DNA from: Euonymus europaeus | Taxonomy: Eukaryota; Streptophyta; Magnoliopsida; Celastrales; Celastraceae | DNA: 64,000 bases | Reading direction: 5' to 3' | Assembly (NCBI GenBank): GCA_963580455.1 | Contig: OY756958.1 | Span: 27,106,501 to 27,170,500, forward strand | Shown here: positions 22,095 to 33,189 of the stretch, piece after piece | Numbering within the stretch: the stretch's first letter is position 1 | How the letters are laid out: every line of letters starts with the position of its first letter | The notes under the pieces: model-generated | Database searches by the model: none | Told to the model about the DNA's origin: nothing | What the model saw: the letters and a program-made list of their open reading frames with translations, nothing else | Program-made: the position numbers and the translations under genes

Positions 22095-22429
22095 ATATCT
22101 CATGGGGTTATATCCCATGAGATCCCATAATTTATTTCATTGTATAATACAATTGAATAACAGATTTTATTACAGTGAAATGCGTACTATTACAATGGAA
22201 TACGTTATTTCATTGTGCTATAATCTGTTATTCCATTGTGATAATACAATGTAATAACATATGAGATATTTCATTGTAATAATACAATGGAATAACAAAT
22301 TTTAGTATAGTGGAATACATATTATTACAATGAAATACGTTATTTCATTATAATAAAATCTGTTATTCCATTATAATAATACAATGAAATAAAATATGGG
22401 ATCCCATGGAATACAATCCCATGAGATAT
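22095..22429. mobile_element. Fold-back MITE, about 335 bp
   Basis: Left arm begins ATATCTCATGGGGTTATA and the right arm, complemented, ATATCTCATGGGATTGTA; the similarity runs for about 35 bp including ATGAGATCCCATA/ATGGGATCCCATA. The interior is built of repeated ATTACAATGGAATACGTTAT-like and TCTGTTATTCCATT-like blocks in both orientations, so almost the whole element can fold on itself. No ORF. Target duplication not settled. Confidence 0.75.
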
Positions 22430-22930
22430 ATATCATTTTCCCGAATCATATTGTATAACCAATTTATTTTATCCATTGAATATACATTACACAGAACTCA
22501 TAAAATGATAAAATGTTTTTGTCCCAAAAGAGGGGGAAAAAACCTCACTCTAATACGAAACATTTTTCTTTTCCGTTGTTATTTTTTTGGCAAGTACGTA
22601 TAATATACAGTAATTATACACACCAAACAAAGCCTAGCCACACCCTCCTCAATCTCCCTACCCCGGAATTTCAAATCCCGGGGGTTTCCACTCCTCATGA
22701 AACCCTACACCCATCGTCTTCCTCTGCCAAAACCCAACATCACGGGCAGATTTTCAATCACTTTCCCAAGAAAGTTTCCTGAACTGTCCGCGTTCATCGA
22801 ACTCCTCGTCCCTGCGCTGCCTATAGTCGCTTTTATCTGTCTATCTGAACCCCTCGCTTTAGGGTTTGTTGGAAACTGCGTCTGAATTGGATAGTCGATT
22901 ACGAAGAGGTGGCGGATTAAGGTTTCTGAC

Positions 22931-25900
22931 ATGGGAAACATGGATGATCGGACTTTTAGGGTTAATTTTTCGAGTGATGGAGTGAACTTGTTGAAAGAGA
23001 CGGTGAGAGATAAGCTCAAGGAGTTCATGGGAGATTACACTGATGATACCCTTGTGGTATGTGTCTCAATGTACATATGTACTCTTATGCATACATATCG
23101 CTATAAATATAAGCGAGTTTTTATGCCATGTAAATGCTGTAGAATTTCGCAGAAATGTGGCATTGCGTGATTATCTAATTCATATTATTCTTAATATGCT
23201 GGATTGAACATTTTAACGGTTTATGGATGCTTTTATGAATTTATGTGTAGTTTGACTTGCGGTTGTGTCATGAATTGGGTTTCCTCTTTTGCTCCGAACC
23301 ATTTTAGAAAACCTGTGTGGAATATGAGTGCCTGTGAAACTGCAGTTATGTGGTGAATGGCTTGATTCAGAAGGCATTCGGTCATGTGGTAAATGGCCAA
23401 ATGATCTATATCATAACCACTTGCTGACTAAGGGACTGATATCACTTTACTCGTGCTATTGAGCCTGGGTCCACCTGCGATGACGGGCGGTAACGTTCCA
23501 TTTTGATTTGGGTCTGCATTATAGAATGTTTGAATCGTGGTAACGGCCTTGTTTGCCAGATATTTTCAACATTCTTCGTTGGGCATTGATAAGAAAATTG
23601 ATAACATTATTTTCCAATTTCATTAGATGGTTAAAGGTTAGGAATGGCTTGTTGAACCAAGAGCAGTTTTGTAGACTTTTAAGTTGCAGGGAGTGCTTTT
23701 ACATATTGTAGAAAGTATGCTTGAGATGAAATGGCATACTGTTTGGTACTGCTCCATGAAGTTGAAGATTACCATGACGATTCTAAACTACAGTTTGATT
23801 AGATCTCTGTTTTGATGTGTGCAAGAACAGGAAGATTTTATTACATGAAGCAAAGGGGTCAAGTTTTCTGTTACTAAACCTGCTGCTTGTTGTAACATAT
23901 ATAGACTGCTTATATGTAAAAGGGATAGTTTCATCAGCTATGGTCATGACTCATGAGGATGGCTGATTAGTTTGATTCAGCTCAATGTGACTTTCTGGCT
24001 GCTGGATGGTGTACGGTTTACTACTTGTTTGGATGCTAGAAGATGAACATTTATGTTTTCTTAGAAAGGTGCCAGTTACCAGTTTAACAATCGATTTTCT
24101 TTCTTCCTGCTAGGGAATGGGATTAGAATCCTGCTAGCAGTAATCACTTCTGAATTCTGAATCTCTGATCTCTCCTCTTAGGTCTCCTTAACCCATCCTC
24201 ATATTCTCCATGTTCAATTGTTTAAGCTGATTACGTCTTGCATGTAATTGGGAACCAAGTATTGTATCCACCTCCATAATCAAAGCGAGATTTCACTTGA
24301 AAAGGCAAATATGCGATATTACCATGGCATTGATTCACTCAAGTAAAATTTCTTCTTGTTCGTTGAGGAAGCATATGCTAGAGAGGCCTTGCTTTTGTAT
24401 TTAGATGATTCATGGCTTAGAAGCTTACTAGAAATGGGCAATTGACGTTGGCTCGTCATTCATGTTCTCCTTTCTTTATTGTGATTCTGATTTTAGTAGA
24501 GTGTTTCTGTTGTAGAGTATGTGGAAAGTTAGATGACATTAATTTCATGATAATCTGCCTGTAGTTGTTCTGTTCAAGACTGTTATGAAGGGGGCTGCAT
24601 AACAATACCTAGATAGGATGCTGCTGCAGTGCTGCTGTTTGTTATAGAATGTAGGGAACAATAGTCATTTTAGAAGCCATTGAAGTGATGGAGCTTGTTA
24701 TCTGTGAGGATAAGACAGATGGAATCTGCGGATGCCAATTTTTTTTTCCCTCTTTTTTCTCTTGGGCTGCATTGTATTTTGATTGTCAATGGATCTCTAT
24801 GGCTTATTTTCATTTAGATGATTTGTCCTTTTTTTTTTGGCAAGCTCTTGTGTTCTTCTGATGTATTTTGATGGTTTTGTTTTCTTGGTTTTTAAAATGA
24901 TTTTCTGGTTCCTCTGATTTGGATTTCAGTTTGAATTTTTTTTTATAGTTATGCAAAAAGTTGCCAAATCATTTTTTTGTTTTGTTTTATTGATTTGTAT
25001 TATCATGTTAAGGGTCTGATATATGTGAAGGAGAAGGGAAGAATAGTCTTGTTAGTCCATATTCATTACTCCCTGAAGGAATTTAGTTTTTGGAACTGGA
25101 TAGATCCATAATCAATCTGAGTCATCTGACAAGCAAATATATTTGAGAATTTAGTTGAAACTTGTTCTAAATTATCATTTATTTTATTGGTGGCTTCGCA
25201 ATTTCTTTTTTAGTTATCATTTTATATTTTACATTTAGTTGCTTTCTTAATTTTTTTATTTTGTCTTCTCTCTCTCTTCGAGCATATTTTTTGCATGGCT
25301 CATAGGCATGGCAAACCCTTGCTGTATGGTCTGTTATGCATTTTTTAAGTGCTGGCATTATGTGGATTGAGAATATGGCATGACTTACCAAAGAAACGTA
25401 GATTATCTTTGTTGGAACCCACACAAGATCCCACATGGAAAAATATGGAGAGATTTAGTGGTTTATAAACAAGTTATTGGACCTGAGCTCACAAGCCATG
25501 ATTTTGTTAGCCATAATGGGTCTCCCAACCACTTGCACAATAAGCCATATGGGTAACCCTCATGTATAATTTTGTAACATGGTACGGAGCTAGGTTGTGG
25601 GGATGTGTTTGAGGCCCACATTGTGAAGGCACAATGCTGTCGTATGATAAAGGGTCCGGTCAAATGAGAGGTTCGATGTTGATGGGCTCTTGTGTGAGGG
25701 GGAGTGTCGTGAGCCACACAAGATCCCACATGGAGAGATTGAGTGGCTTATAAAGTGGTTGGACCCAAGCTCTCAAGCCATGGTTTTATGTTCCATATTG
25801 GACCTCCCAACCTTTTGTGCAATAAACCTAATTTTAGGCTCATTAATTTGGGCTAAACCTTAGGTCCAATTTTCTGACAATCATCTCTCGCAATTTTATA

Positions 25901-28900
25901 TCTTTGCAAATTGTTTTGCATATGTATTATCTTGTGCAACAAATTTGTCCAACTTCTGGTTTGCTTTTGCAGGAATATGTGATTGTCTTACTGAGGAATG
26001 GTAGGCGCAAGGAAGAAGCAAGGAATGAGTTGAATGTCTTTTTGGGGGATGACAGCTGTTCTTTTGTATCTTGGTAATTTGACTTTTAAGTTCATTTTGA
26101 TAAAGAGGGAAGATTTGCTTTGTATCGCCTTCATCAATTTTTCTTTCCAATTCCTTGATAGTATTTACATACCTTAAACTCTTAAGCACCTGAAAAAATC
26201 TTTTTTTTTTCAATGAAAATAATCATAACTTTTGTATACTGCTTTCTCCTTATGCATTGGATGACTGTTGAATTCACTATGTATAGTTTTTGTATTTACT
26301 TTCTGTCAACATCCTTGACCCTTGCAACTTCAATCAATAATCTAAGAGAATTAGATTTTAGAAAAATGAGAGATCGATCTAATACATGTCCACTTGTTCG
26401 AGGGCTAGTTTCATATTGAAGTTAAAGTTGAGATTGCAAAATCATTTGCTCAATATCTGACCTCCAAGTTGTTTCTTTTCACTGATTTGTTGCCACTAAA
26501 ATATCTGCGTAGGCTGTGGGAGCATCTATCTTCAAGTTTGAATCTGTATGTACAGCATCAAGAGTCTTACACAGATGAAGCATCAAATATAAAAGCTATG
26601 TCGGGGGACGGGGGTGTAAAAAATGATTCTCACTGCTTGGAGGCTGAACAAGAAGGAGAAAAGTATGGTAAGCAATCTAGACACCGGCATAACAGAGAAT
26701 GGAGAGGATTAGCTAGGGATGCTGCTGAACCACCCCCTTTTAGGAGCTCTGAGGTTGAAAATATTCATTTTGAGGAGAAAGCTCATTACAAAGTCAGTCG
26801 CCCTAGGAGATCTCCTACTTCTCTACATTCAGATCAGAGGAAAAGGAGTCGACCTGATGAGCAACCATCCATGAAGGTTTGAAGTTCTTCAAATTCTTGA
26901 TTTTTTTTTCTTCAAATTTTAAATTAGTCTGAAGAGTGAGAATGTATCCTCCATCATGTACTCTCTTCGACCACCAGATAGTTGAAGGCGCACACGTTAA
27001 CACTCATGGGGTTTTGTTGTTCTTGGTTTATATGTACAACCGTCCTTCTGCAAGGGAAATGAAATGAGCACTATAACTTTTAGTTGTGTGAGCATATTTT
27101 TTTTGTTGGGTGGCGGTGGTTATTTCCTTTTGTATTAAAAAAGTGATCATGCCCCCATCTTAAATATATTTCTTTTATCTTCTTGGAAAAAAATTGATGT
27201 TCTACGCATGAACAAATATTTATTTATTCATACTAGAAATATGTTAAATTTTTTGTGCCTTTGTAGTCTTTAAAAGCATTTTTGTACAAGGGTTTTGATT
27301 TTTTTGTCATATGTTTATATCAAAATGCCTTTTGTTCACAGTTGACTGATTCATTTTTTAGAGAGAATGCACCTTGTGTTTTTGTTGCAATAATGGCGGA
27401 TTCTTTGACAGAGGGAGGCAGTTTCTCTAGCAGCTATTAATGCCCCTAGAAGGTTACTCCAATTTGCTGTGAGAGATGCGGTTGGGACTTCTAGACCATC
27501 TACTTCTGATAAAGAACCTTCACTGAAACGTCTGCGTTCTGTTGTATCGACGCCTGTTGAAGACATGGCATTGACTGATCATCCTCGGAGGATTCAGTCA
27601 GTTGCAAGAGTTCCAAACCCAATGGCAACAGTAATCAAAGCTGTGGCGGAAGCTGCTGAAGACGCATTAAAAGTCAAATCTGGTGGAAGTGTGTTTGATC
27701 GACTTGGTCGTGGTATAAATGCTGCTGGGACTGCTGAACAGGTTGCAGATTATACTGAGGGTGTTGTGGAAGATGAAGAATATGTTGATTTTAACCAAGT
27801 TCAAGAGGAAACTCTGCCCATGCATCATCTCAGAAGTGATTATGCTGGACAATATGTTTCAGAAATGACTATGATGCAAAGAAAAACTGGGTTGCCCTCT
27901 AATTCTTTGTCTGACAATGATGGGTATGATGAAGACAAAGTCATGGGCCGCAAGATCACAGATATTCCCCACACTGGCACATCTGGTAAAAGCCATGCTG
28001 AAGGATCTATAATGCTTCAGCATGGTGTGGCAAAGAATGATAATATGCGAATTGCACACAAAGATCATGGTCGAACTGTTGCTTCGGCAAATGCTTCTCA
28101 TGAAATATTGAATTCTTCTGTGAATGTAAATACCTGGAAGCATTCTCGATATCAGAAGCCAATTGGTGTTGCAGACATGGATGTTCAGAATTCTGTCCAG
28201 GAGGGTGAGACAGGCTTTGGTAAATCTGGGTTGCAACTAATGAAGCAGAACAACCTTGTCACTGTCAGTAACGGCAATGTAAGGTTTCTTTACTTTCTGT
28301 GCCATTGTGTACATATAGTAAGAGCAAAGTACTCTGGCCCCTATAAAACATTGTGAATATAGTCTCTTTTTTCTCCCAAAAGTCATGAATATATTTGTTA
28401 CGGATAAGACCACAACAAAATCTGAATGCAATTTCTGTACATTGTATCGCTAGTCATTCAACTTGCTAAAATTAAAACGTGTGGTCTTTACGAGTATCAG
28501 GGAAAACCTTCTCAAGACATTCCGGAAGAGTTTCAGAAGACTCGGCCATCTGCTCCTGGTGAGTTGTTAAACTCTCTTACCATGGTTTTTTTTCCCCTCG
28601 TCTTTCCTTTCTTTCTGGAATTGATATCCTTGGGTTAACACCAAGATTCTTGCCTTTTATAGTTATTTTCTTATCTTATTAGGCATCCATTACGGGCAAA
28701 CATTTGGCTCAATAGTAGAGTTGTAGACAAATGCAACAATGCATGTTTAATGGCCCAATATATTTTAAAAATGAGCCCCACATCTCTCTCACAAAACACA
28801 ACTCTCAATACAATCAAATCAACATAACACATATTTCAATACTGCCACATCAGCAAAACACATCTCCCAATACAAAATCATTATCTAAGCCAACCACTTT

Positions 28901-30226
28901 CCCATCCTCCATACTTTCCTTATCAAATTTACGTCAAAATCAAGACTGAGTCCCATCTTTATTTCAAAAGGTCAAGCCACATCATCATCCATATCACCAA
29001 AACATATATCCCAATACAGCAACATCAACAAAACACATACTCCAATATAGTCACATCATCAAAAACACAAATTTTCACACTATTTGTTGGCCCAGCAAAT
29101 ACCCACCATTGTGAGCAACTTAGAGGTCACAGGTTCAATTCCTAGAAACAGTCTCTCCACGTATTATGTGGAGTAAGGTCTGTGTGAATCTTGTTTGTTT
29201 CCAACCTTGCCCACTACAAGAGCGATGTGCATGGGTGTTGTTTAGTGTTTACTTTTTATTAGGCATCCATTACTTTTTTTTAATGCCTCCTTATGTTTAA
29301 TAGAATCCCATAATTTCTCTTGGTATTTGCTGCTGATTTCTTTTTCTTTTGAATAATCCTTTTGTACAGGTTTACCAACTGCTGGTCGTCCTTTAGAGGA
29401 TGCTGATTCTCGAACCATTTTTGTTAGCAATGTAATAATTTATGCACTAGTCCCTCAATGACAGAAATTTATTGATTTTGTTCTCCTGACATTTAATATT
29501 ATTTTCTACAATGACACAGGTGCATTTTGCTGCCACCAAGGACGTTCTTTCTCGTCATTTTAGTAAGTTTGGAGAAGTACTGAAAGTGACCATAGTTACT
29601 GATGCTGCAACTGGACAGCCAAGAGGGTAACATTTTTCAGATTCTATTTCTGCTTTCTCAACTCTGTCTAAAGTAAGTTTTCTTTTATTATCCATGTAGT
29701 ACCTTTTCTTACTTACTGAATAGCTTTGGATAAGCAGGTCAGCATATGTAGAATTCATGCAAAAAGAGGCAGCTAACAATGCATTGTCTCTTGATGGAAC
29801 CTCCTTTATGTCGCGAATTCTCAAGGTACTTAATACAGATTCTTTACCCTCTAATTTTTTAGCGTTTGCAATTTTGGCCACTGAAGCCTTTTTGGTGCTA
29901 TTGTTTTCTTGCAGGTTGTGAAGCGGAGCTCTGAGCATCAAGAAGTTGCTTCTGTTATAACATGGCCTCGCATAGCTCTAGGTTCTACACTTGCTGCTGC
30001 CAGGTTTGCTCGAGTTCCTTTCCCAAGAGGCATGCCTGGCACGTTTAGGCCTCGTCTTCCAATTAAACCTGGTGCCAGGAGTTTTCAGTGGAAGCGAGAT
30101 GCTCAGCCCACCCAAGCTGAAAGTGGTGCTTTAGTCCCTGGGGGCAATGTTCCCTCCCCCACTGCTCGGAGTCTCACGTACATCAGAACAGAGCCGAAAG
30201 CAGATGGGAGTACCGGTACCACTTAA
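22931..30226 (+). CDS. Nuclear RNA-binding protein: Nab2/ZC3H14-type N-terminal domain plus RRM, nine exons, 694 aa
   Basis: Exons: 22931-23056, 25973-26073, 26513-26876, 27412-28278, 28501-28558, 29370-29431, 29520-29626, 29738-29825, 29915-30226 (2085 nt, frame closes). Residues about 8-90 (LLKETVRDKLKEFMG, EYVIVLLRNGRRKEEARNEL, FLGDDSCSFVSWLWEHL) match the PWI-like fold at the N-terminus of poly(A)-binding Nab2/ZC3H14. A long charged, disordered middle with basic RSPT/KRSR patches suggests nuclear location. The C-terminal RRM has RNP2 TIFVSNV and RNP1 RGSAYVEF, most like PABPN1-type RRMs, then an RG/P-rich tail. By family it should bind poly(A) RNA and act in mRNA processing or export. It resembles the Arabidopsis RRM protein At3g12640 as I recall it. 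Introns carry a TRIM and a SINE. Confidence 0.9.
25410..25880 (+). mobile_element. TRIM (miniature LTR retrotransposon) in intron 1
   Basis: Two related repeats begin TGTTGGAACCCACACAAGAT (25410) and TGTCGTGAGCCACACAAGAT (25705) and share ATCCCACATGGA, a GTGG-TTATAAA block, TTGGACC, CAAGCCATG-TTTT and CTCCCAACC. After the first copy comes TGGTACGGAGC (25580), close to the initiator-Met tRNA primer site TGGTATCAGAGC. Directly before the second copy is a polypurine tract GAGGGGGAG (about 25696-25704). The internal part is only about 125 bp with no ORF. This is the layout of a TRIM; the LTRs are diverged, so the copy is old. The right end (about 25875) is approximate. Confidence 0.75.
28676..29273 (+). 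mobile_element. Au-like SINE with 18-bp target duplication, interrupted by a ~360-bp insert, in intron 5
   Basis: The 18-bp direct repeat TTATTAGGCATCCATTAC flanks the insertion exactly (28676-28693 and 29256-29273). The body starts GGGCAAACATTTGGCTCA with an A-box-like TGGCTCAATAGTAGAGTT, and later has a B-box-like GGTTCAATTCC (about 29130) followed by TCTCCACGTATTATGTGGAG, all typical of tRNA-derived Au SINEs. About 360 bp of CA-rich DNA (roughly 28735-29090) separates the two promoter boxes and appears to be a later insertion. The SINE reads in the same direction as the host gene. Confidence 0.78.
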
Positions 30227-31500
30227 TTAAACGGTTCATTTTTCTTTTCTGCTAATGGTTTGTTGAGCCATGTTTAACTGGGTCAAAAATATTCACTCAA
30301 GGACCAAGACGAATCCAAGCTTGTCTTCTGTTAATTGCTTATGACCCCCTAGCGTAAATGGAGATGTTCCAGGAATAGATTAGCAGATTGACTAGGAAGG
30401 GTTTTCTTTCTTAGCAAATATTTTGGCATTTTATTGATTGCGATGAAGAGGGACTGATCTAAATCCTTTCCCTGGATGCAGCTTTTCCTGCCCGAGTTAT
30501 GGATCCTATTAGATTGGACATTTGTGAAATAGGGTGGATGGGTGGTTGGTCTATTTTGTTTCGGGATCATTGTTTTGTCTCCTTTTGGATTATTATTGGA
30601 AAAGAAGAAGAAAATAGATGAAAATACTGCCCGGTTAAGTTGGCGCTTTCATTTAATCATTGAGCATTTTGGTGATTCAGTTGTTTGATTTGATTTGATT
30701 TGATTATCCTCTGCCAATCGCCTTATCTTGTTGTAATTACTGTGTTTTGTGTGGTGGGGATCAAAACCAGAATATGATTTTGCAAAACTGTTATTGAAGC
30801 ATAAGGGATTCAAATCAATGTTTTTGGTAGAATGGCGGGTTGCCCAATCGAGGAAGGATAATTATACCTGGGTTTTTACCTAATAACCATTTCGATTCAC
30901 CATTTGCGGACTCGGCAACAGAAGTGGAGTACAGCCTACTTGAACAGAGACTGAAATGTGTGGATTTAGGGCGAGATGCATCCTCCAAAATGGCTGCTTG
31001 ATGAGACGAAATTGTGAATTCGAACAGATTGATATGATTTGGAGAAATTAGAAGGGAACCGAATCCATTTTTGTTGGGGAAGAGATGGGTACAATAAATC
31101 TTTAAAATCTAAATTTACGCCAACCCAAATGAGCAATCATGTGTTCAAAAATTACTTATGAATAGAGAATAATATATTACACTGCATCTAACGGCTCAAA
31201 ACAGTTCATATTTTTGACATCCCTTTTTTATATTAATTTGAATTATTTTTCATAGCTATCATTTTTCATTGATTTATATTATTTATTATAGGGCGTTTAG
31301 GCTTTAAAATCAACTGAAATCAAAATTAAACAAAAGGGTACACAATAATTAGGAAAATAAAACAACACTAATGTGCACCAATAGGGCACTTTTATTGGAT
31401 TTGAGTATCAAATTAAAGAAGATAAATGCTCAAAAAATGAGAAAATATATCCCAACAAGTGAAATCATCATAAACCACTCTTCTTTATTCCACTATTCCC
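30227..31500. other. 3' UTR of the RNA-binding gene, then intergenic DNA
   Basis: No further coding exon follows the stop at 30224-30226. The short open frames are not protein-like. No repeat of note was seen. Confidence 0.5.
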
Positions 31501-31527
31501 CCCCCACCCCCCCTTTTTTTTACTAAT

Positions 31528-31710
31528 TTAGTGAAGATAATAGGCAACGAATGACACAAGTGAGACACCAACTAAGGAACCAACAGTCGGCAAACTCACA
31601 GAGGCCGCGTTGGCTGGGGCCGGGGCTGCAGCGGGGCTCTCACTGGCCACCACTGCGCTGATGGAGGCAGCGGCGAAGAGCACGGCACAGGCAATCTTCT
31701 TCATTTCCAT
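31528..31710 (-). CDS. Arabinogalactan peptide (AGP23-like), 60 aa
   Basis: Tiny cell-wall proteoglycan precursor. It starts [20 protein letters not shown], a signal peptide ending near VVAS-E, continues with a short APAPA-type glycosylation module ([18 protein letters not shown]) and ends in a hydrophobic GPI-anchor signal ([17 protein letters not shown]). This matches the plant AGP23 group in length and layout. A longer in-frame start at 31770 exists, but the family start and signal peptide fit 31710. A TATAAATA box lies at 31843-31850 (minus strand), about 135 bp above the ATG. Confidence 0.9.
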   Translation of the reverse strand: MEMKKIACAVLFAAASISAVVASESPAAAPAPANAASVSLPTVGSLVGVSLVSFVAYYLH

Positions 31711-31842
31711 TTTTGATAGATTAATTTTGGTGAAAATTGGCAAAAATGAATTAGTGAAAATGCCCACCAAAATATTACGCCTTGAAATGGAGTAGTTTTG
31801 ATTAATTTGCTGCCTGACGATGGTTGTGGGGGTGGTGTGTGG

Positions 31843-31850
31843 TATTTATA
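31843..31850 (-). promoter_or_regulatory. TATA box of the AGP23-like gene
   Basis: TATAAATA on the minus strand, well placed upstream of the ATG at 31710. Confidence 0.6.
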
Positions 31851-31859
31851 GTGTACTCT

Positions 31860-32860
31860 CAATGATTTATTTTTAGAATGTCTTGTTATAGTTGGTTATT
31901 TTCTTGTCCTATTTTAAGTAATTTTTGGTTTTCCCTTGTCTTGAACGAGTCTTGTGGTGGAAATGATGGATTAGCTAAAAAATTGACCAGTTCTTAGGTC
32001 ATATTTGGTATCGAATTGCAAGACATTGATGTTCTTAGGTCATATATGAGCTGGGCAATGCATATATACACATGTCAACTTACCTCATTAATTTAATTAC
32101 ATAGATACTCTTATTATTTGCTGTCTGTCTAATTTATAATAAGCATCTAATTTCACATGTTACGCAACTATTCATTGTTGTGAAGGAAAATACATTGAAT
32201 TCTTTAAAGTGAATTATGTAGCATCTCGTCTCGAATGGGCGAAGCGTCACTTACCTGTCAAAGTAAGTTTTAAATCTCACATTACTCGAGAAGAACCATC
32301 TGAGGTACTTAATAAGTGATAAATTTTCTCAACTTAATAGCGTGGTCTAGAAGCATATATGTTTTGAGAATCAAAGCGGACCATATCTATCACATTCAAA
32401 ATAGAGGTGTTACAAATTAATTCAGTTGTCAGGATTTCAAAATTTAAGGTGTAAGATTCTTGATGACGCGAGTCCTTAAGAGGAATACGACAGTCAATGA
32501 TAAGGTAAGCTACAAACCCCTCCTAACCCACTTTTGACAAGCAAGGCCTTGAACAAAAGCAGCACTCAAAGTTGCTAACTTTGCAACAACAATTAGATTG
32601 GATCAATTACTCTGTTTCTCTCTGTTTTACAATGGCAGTCAAAGTTTGTTGAACAATACAGAGTCTCACCACCACTTGCCATGTCTTCTTCTTTTTTTTG
32701 GCACCGTCAAAGAAGTAGTTTAACTTCTAAACCAACACACAAGCCACGTTACAACCAACAAAGATTGTTTCCCTTTACTTGCTGGACTTGAATTGGTCGT
32801 CTGTCGACTGTCAATCTCTTACTCATCATCTACATATTGTCTCACCCACCACCAATCCCA
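31860..32860. other. Divergent intergenic region between two AGP-peptide genes
   Basis: About 1 kb with no coding sequence. It must hold both promoters. A TATAAAT for the plus-strand gene is at 32875-32881. Confidence 0.55.
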
Positions 32861-32874
32861 TACCACACAAGCGC

Positions 32875-32881
32875 TATAAAT
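32875..32881 (+). promoter_or_regulatory. TATA box of the plus-strand AGP-peptide gene
   Basis: TATAAAT about 140 bp above the ATG at 33014. Confidence 0.6.
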
Positions 32882-33013
32882 TCCTCCCAAAACTCTAACC
32901 TTTCCATATAACAAATTACACACAAAAATACAACTCTAAACTCTCCACTCTCTTCCAGATTTCTTTCATCTCAAAACAATGCAGAATTGAGCACAATCAA
33001 GGCTTCGGTTGCT

Positions 33014-33181
33014 ATGATCCTCATGTTCTTTGTTATGGCAACTGTTTCTGCTCAAGATTTCGAGATGGCGCCGGCACCGGAACCATCCATCGTCAAAGGA
33101 GCTGCCTACTCTTTGGGTATATCTGATGCTGCTGTCTTCACTTCATTACTCTTGACCCTTTTTGGGATCATAAGACAGTAG
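33014..33181 (+). CDS. Arabinogalactan-like peptide, 55 aa from the first ATG
   Basis: From ATG 33014 the protein is MILMFFVMATVSAQDFEMAP then APEPS and a C-terminal hydrophobic segment (AAVFTSLLLTLFGIIRQ). This is a signal peptide, a very short AP/EP module and a GPI-type tail, the layout of AGP peptides. The frame is open for nine more codons upstream (S-T-I-K-A-S-V-A preceded by TTG at 32987), which would make a more typical signal peptide; related proteins usually start at that position, so an ATG-to-TTG change may have moved the start. An upstream ATG (32979) opens a three-codon uORF. TATAAAT at 32875-32881 and the leader CACTCTCTTCC support expression. Confidence 0.75.
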   Translation: MILMFFVMATVSAQDFEMAPAPEPSIVKGAAYSLGISDAAVFTSLLLTLFGIIRQ

Positions 33182-33189
33182 AGCTTCTT

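Noticed and set aside
25463..25729. Minus-strand ORF in intron 1
   Set aside because: It lies inside the TRIM element, antisense, with no similarity to known proteins.
28731..28949. ORF rich in N/T/H/S inside intron 5
   Set aside because: It is CA-rich repeat DNA inside the interrupted SINE.
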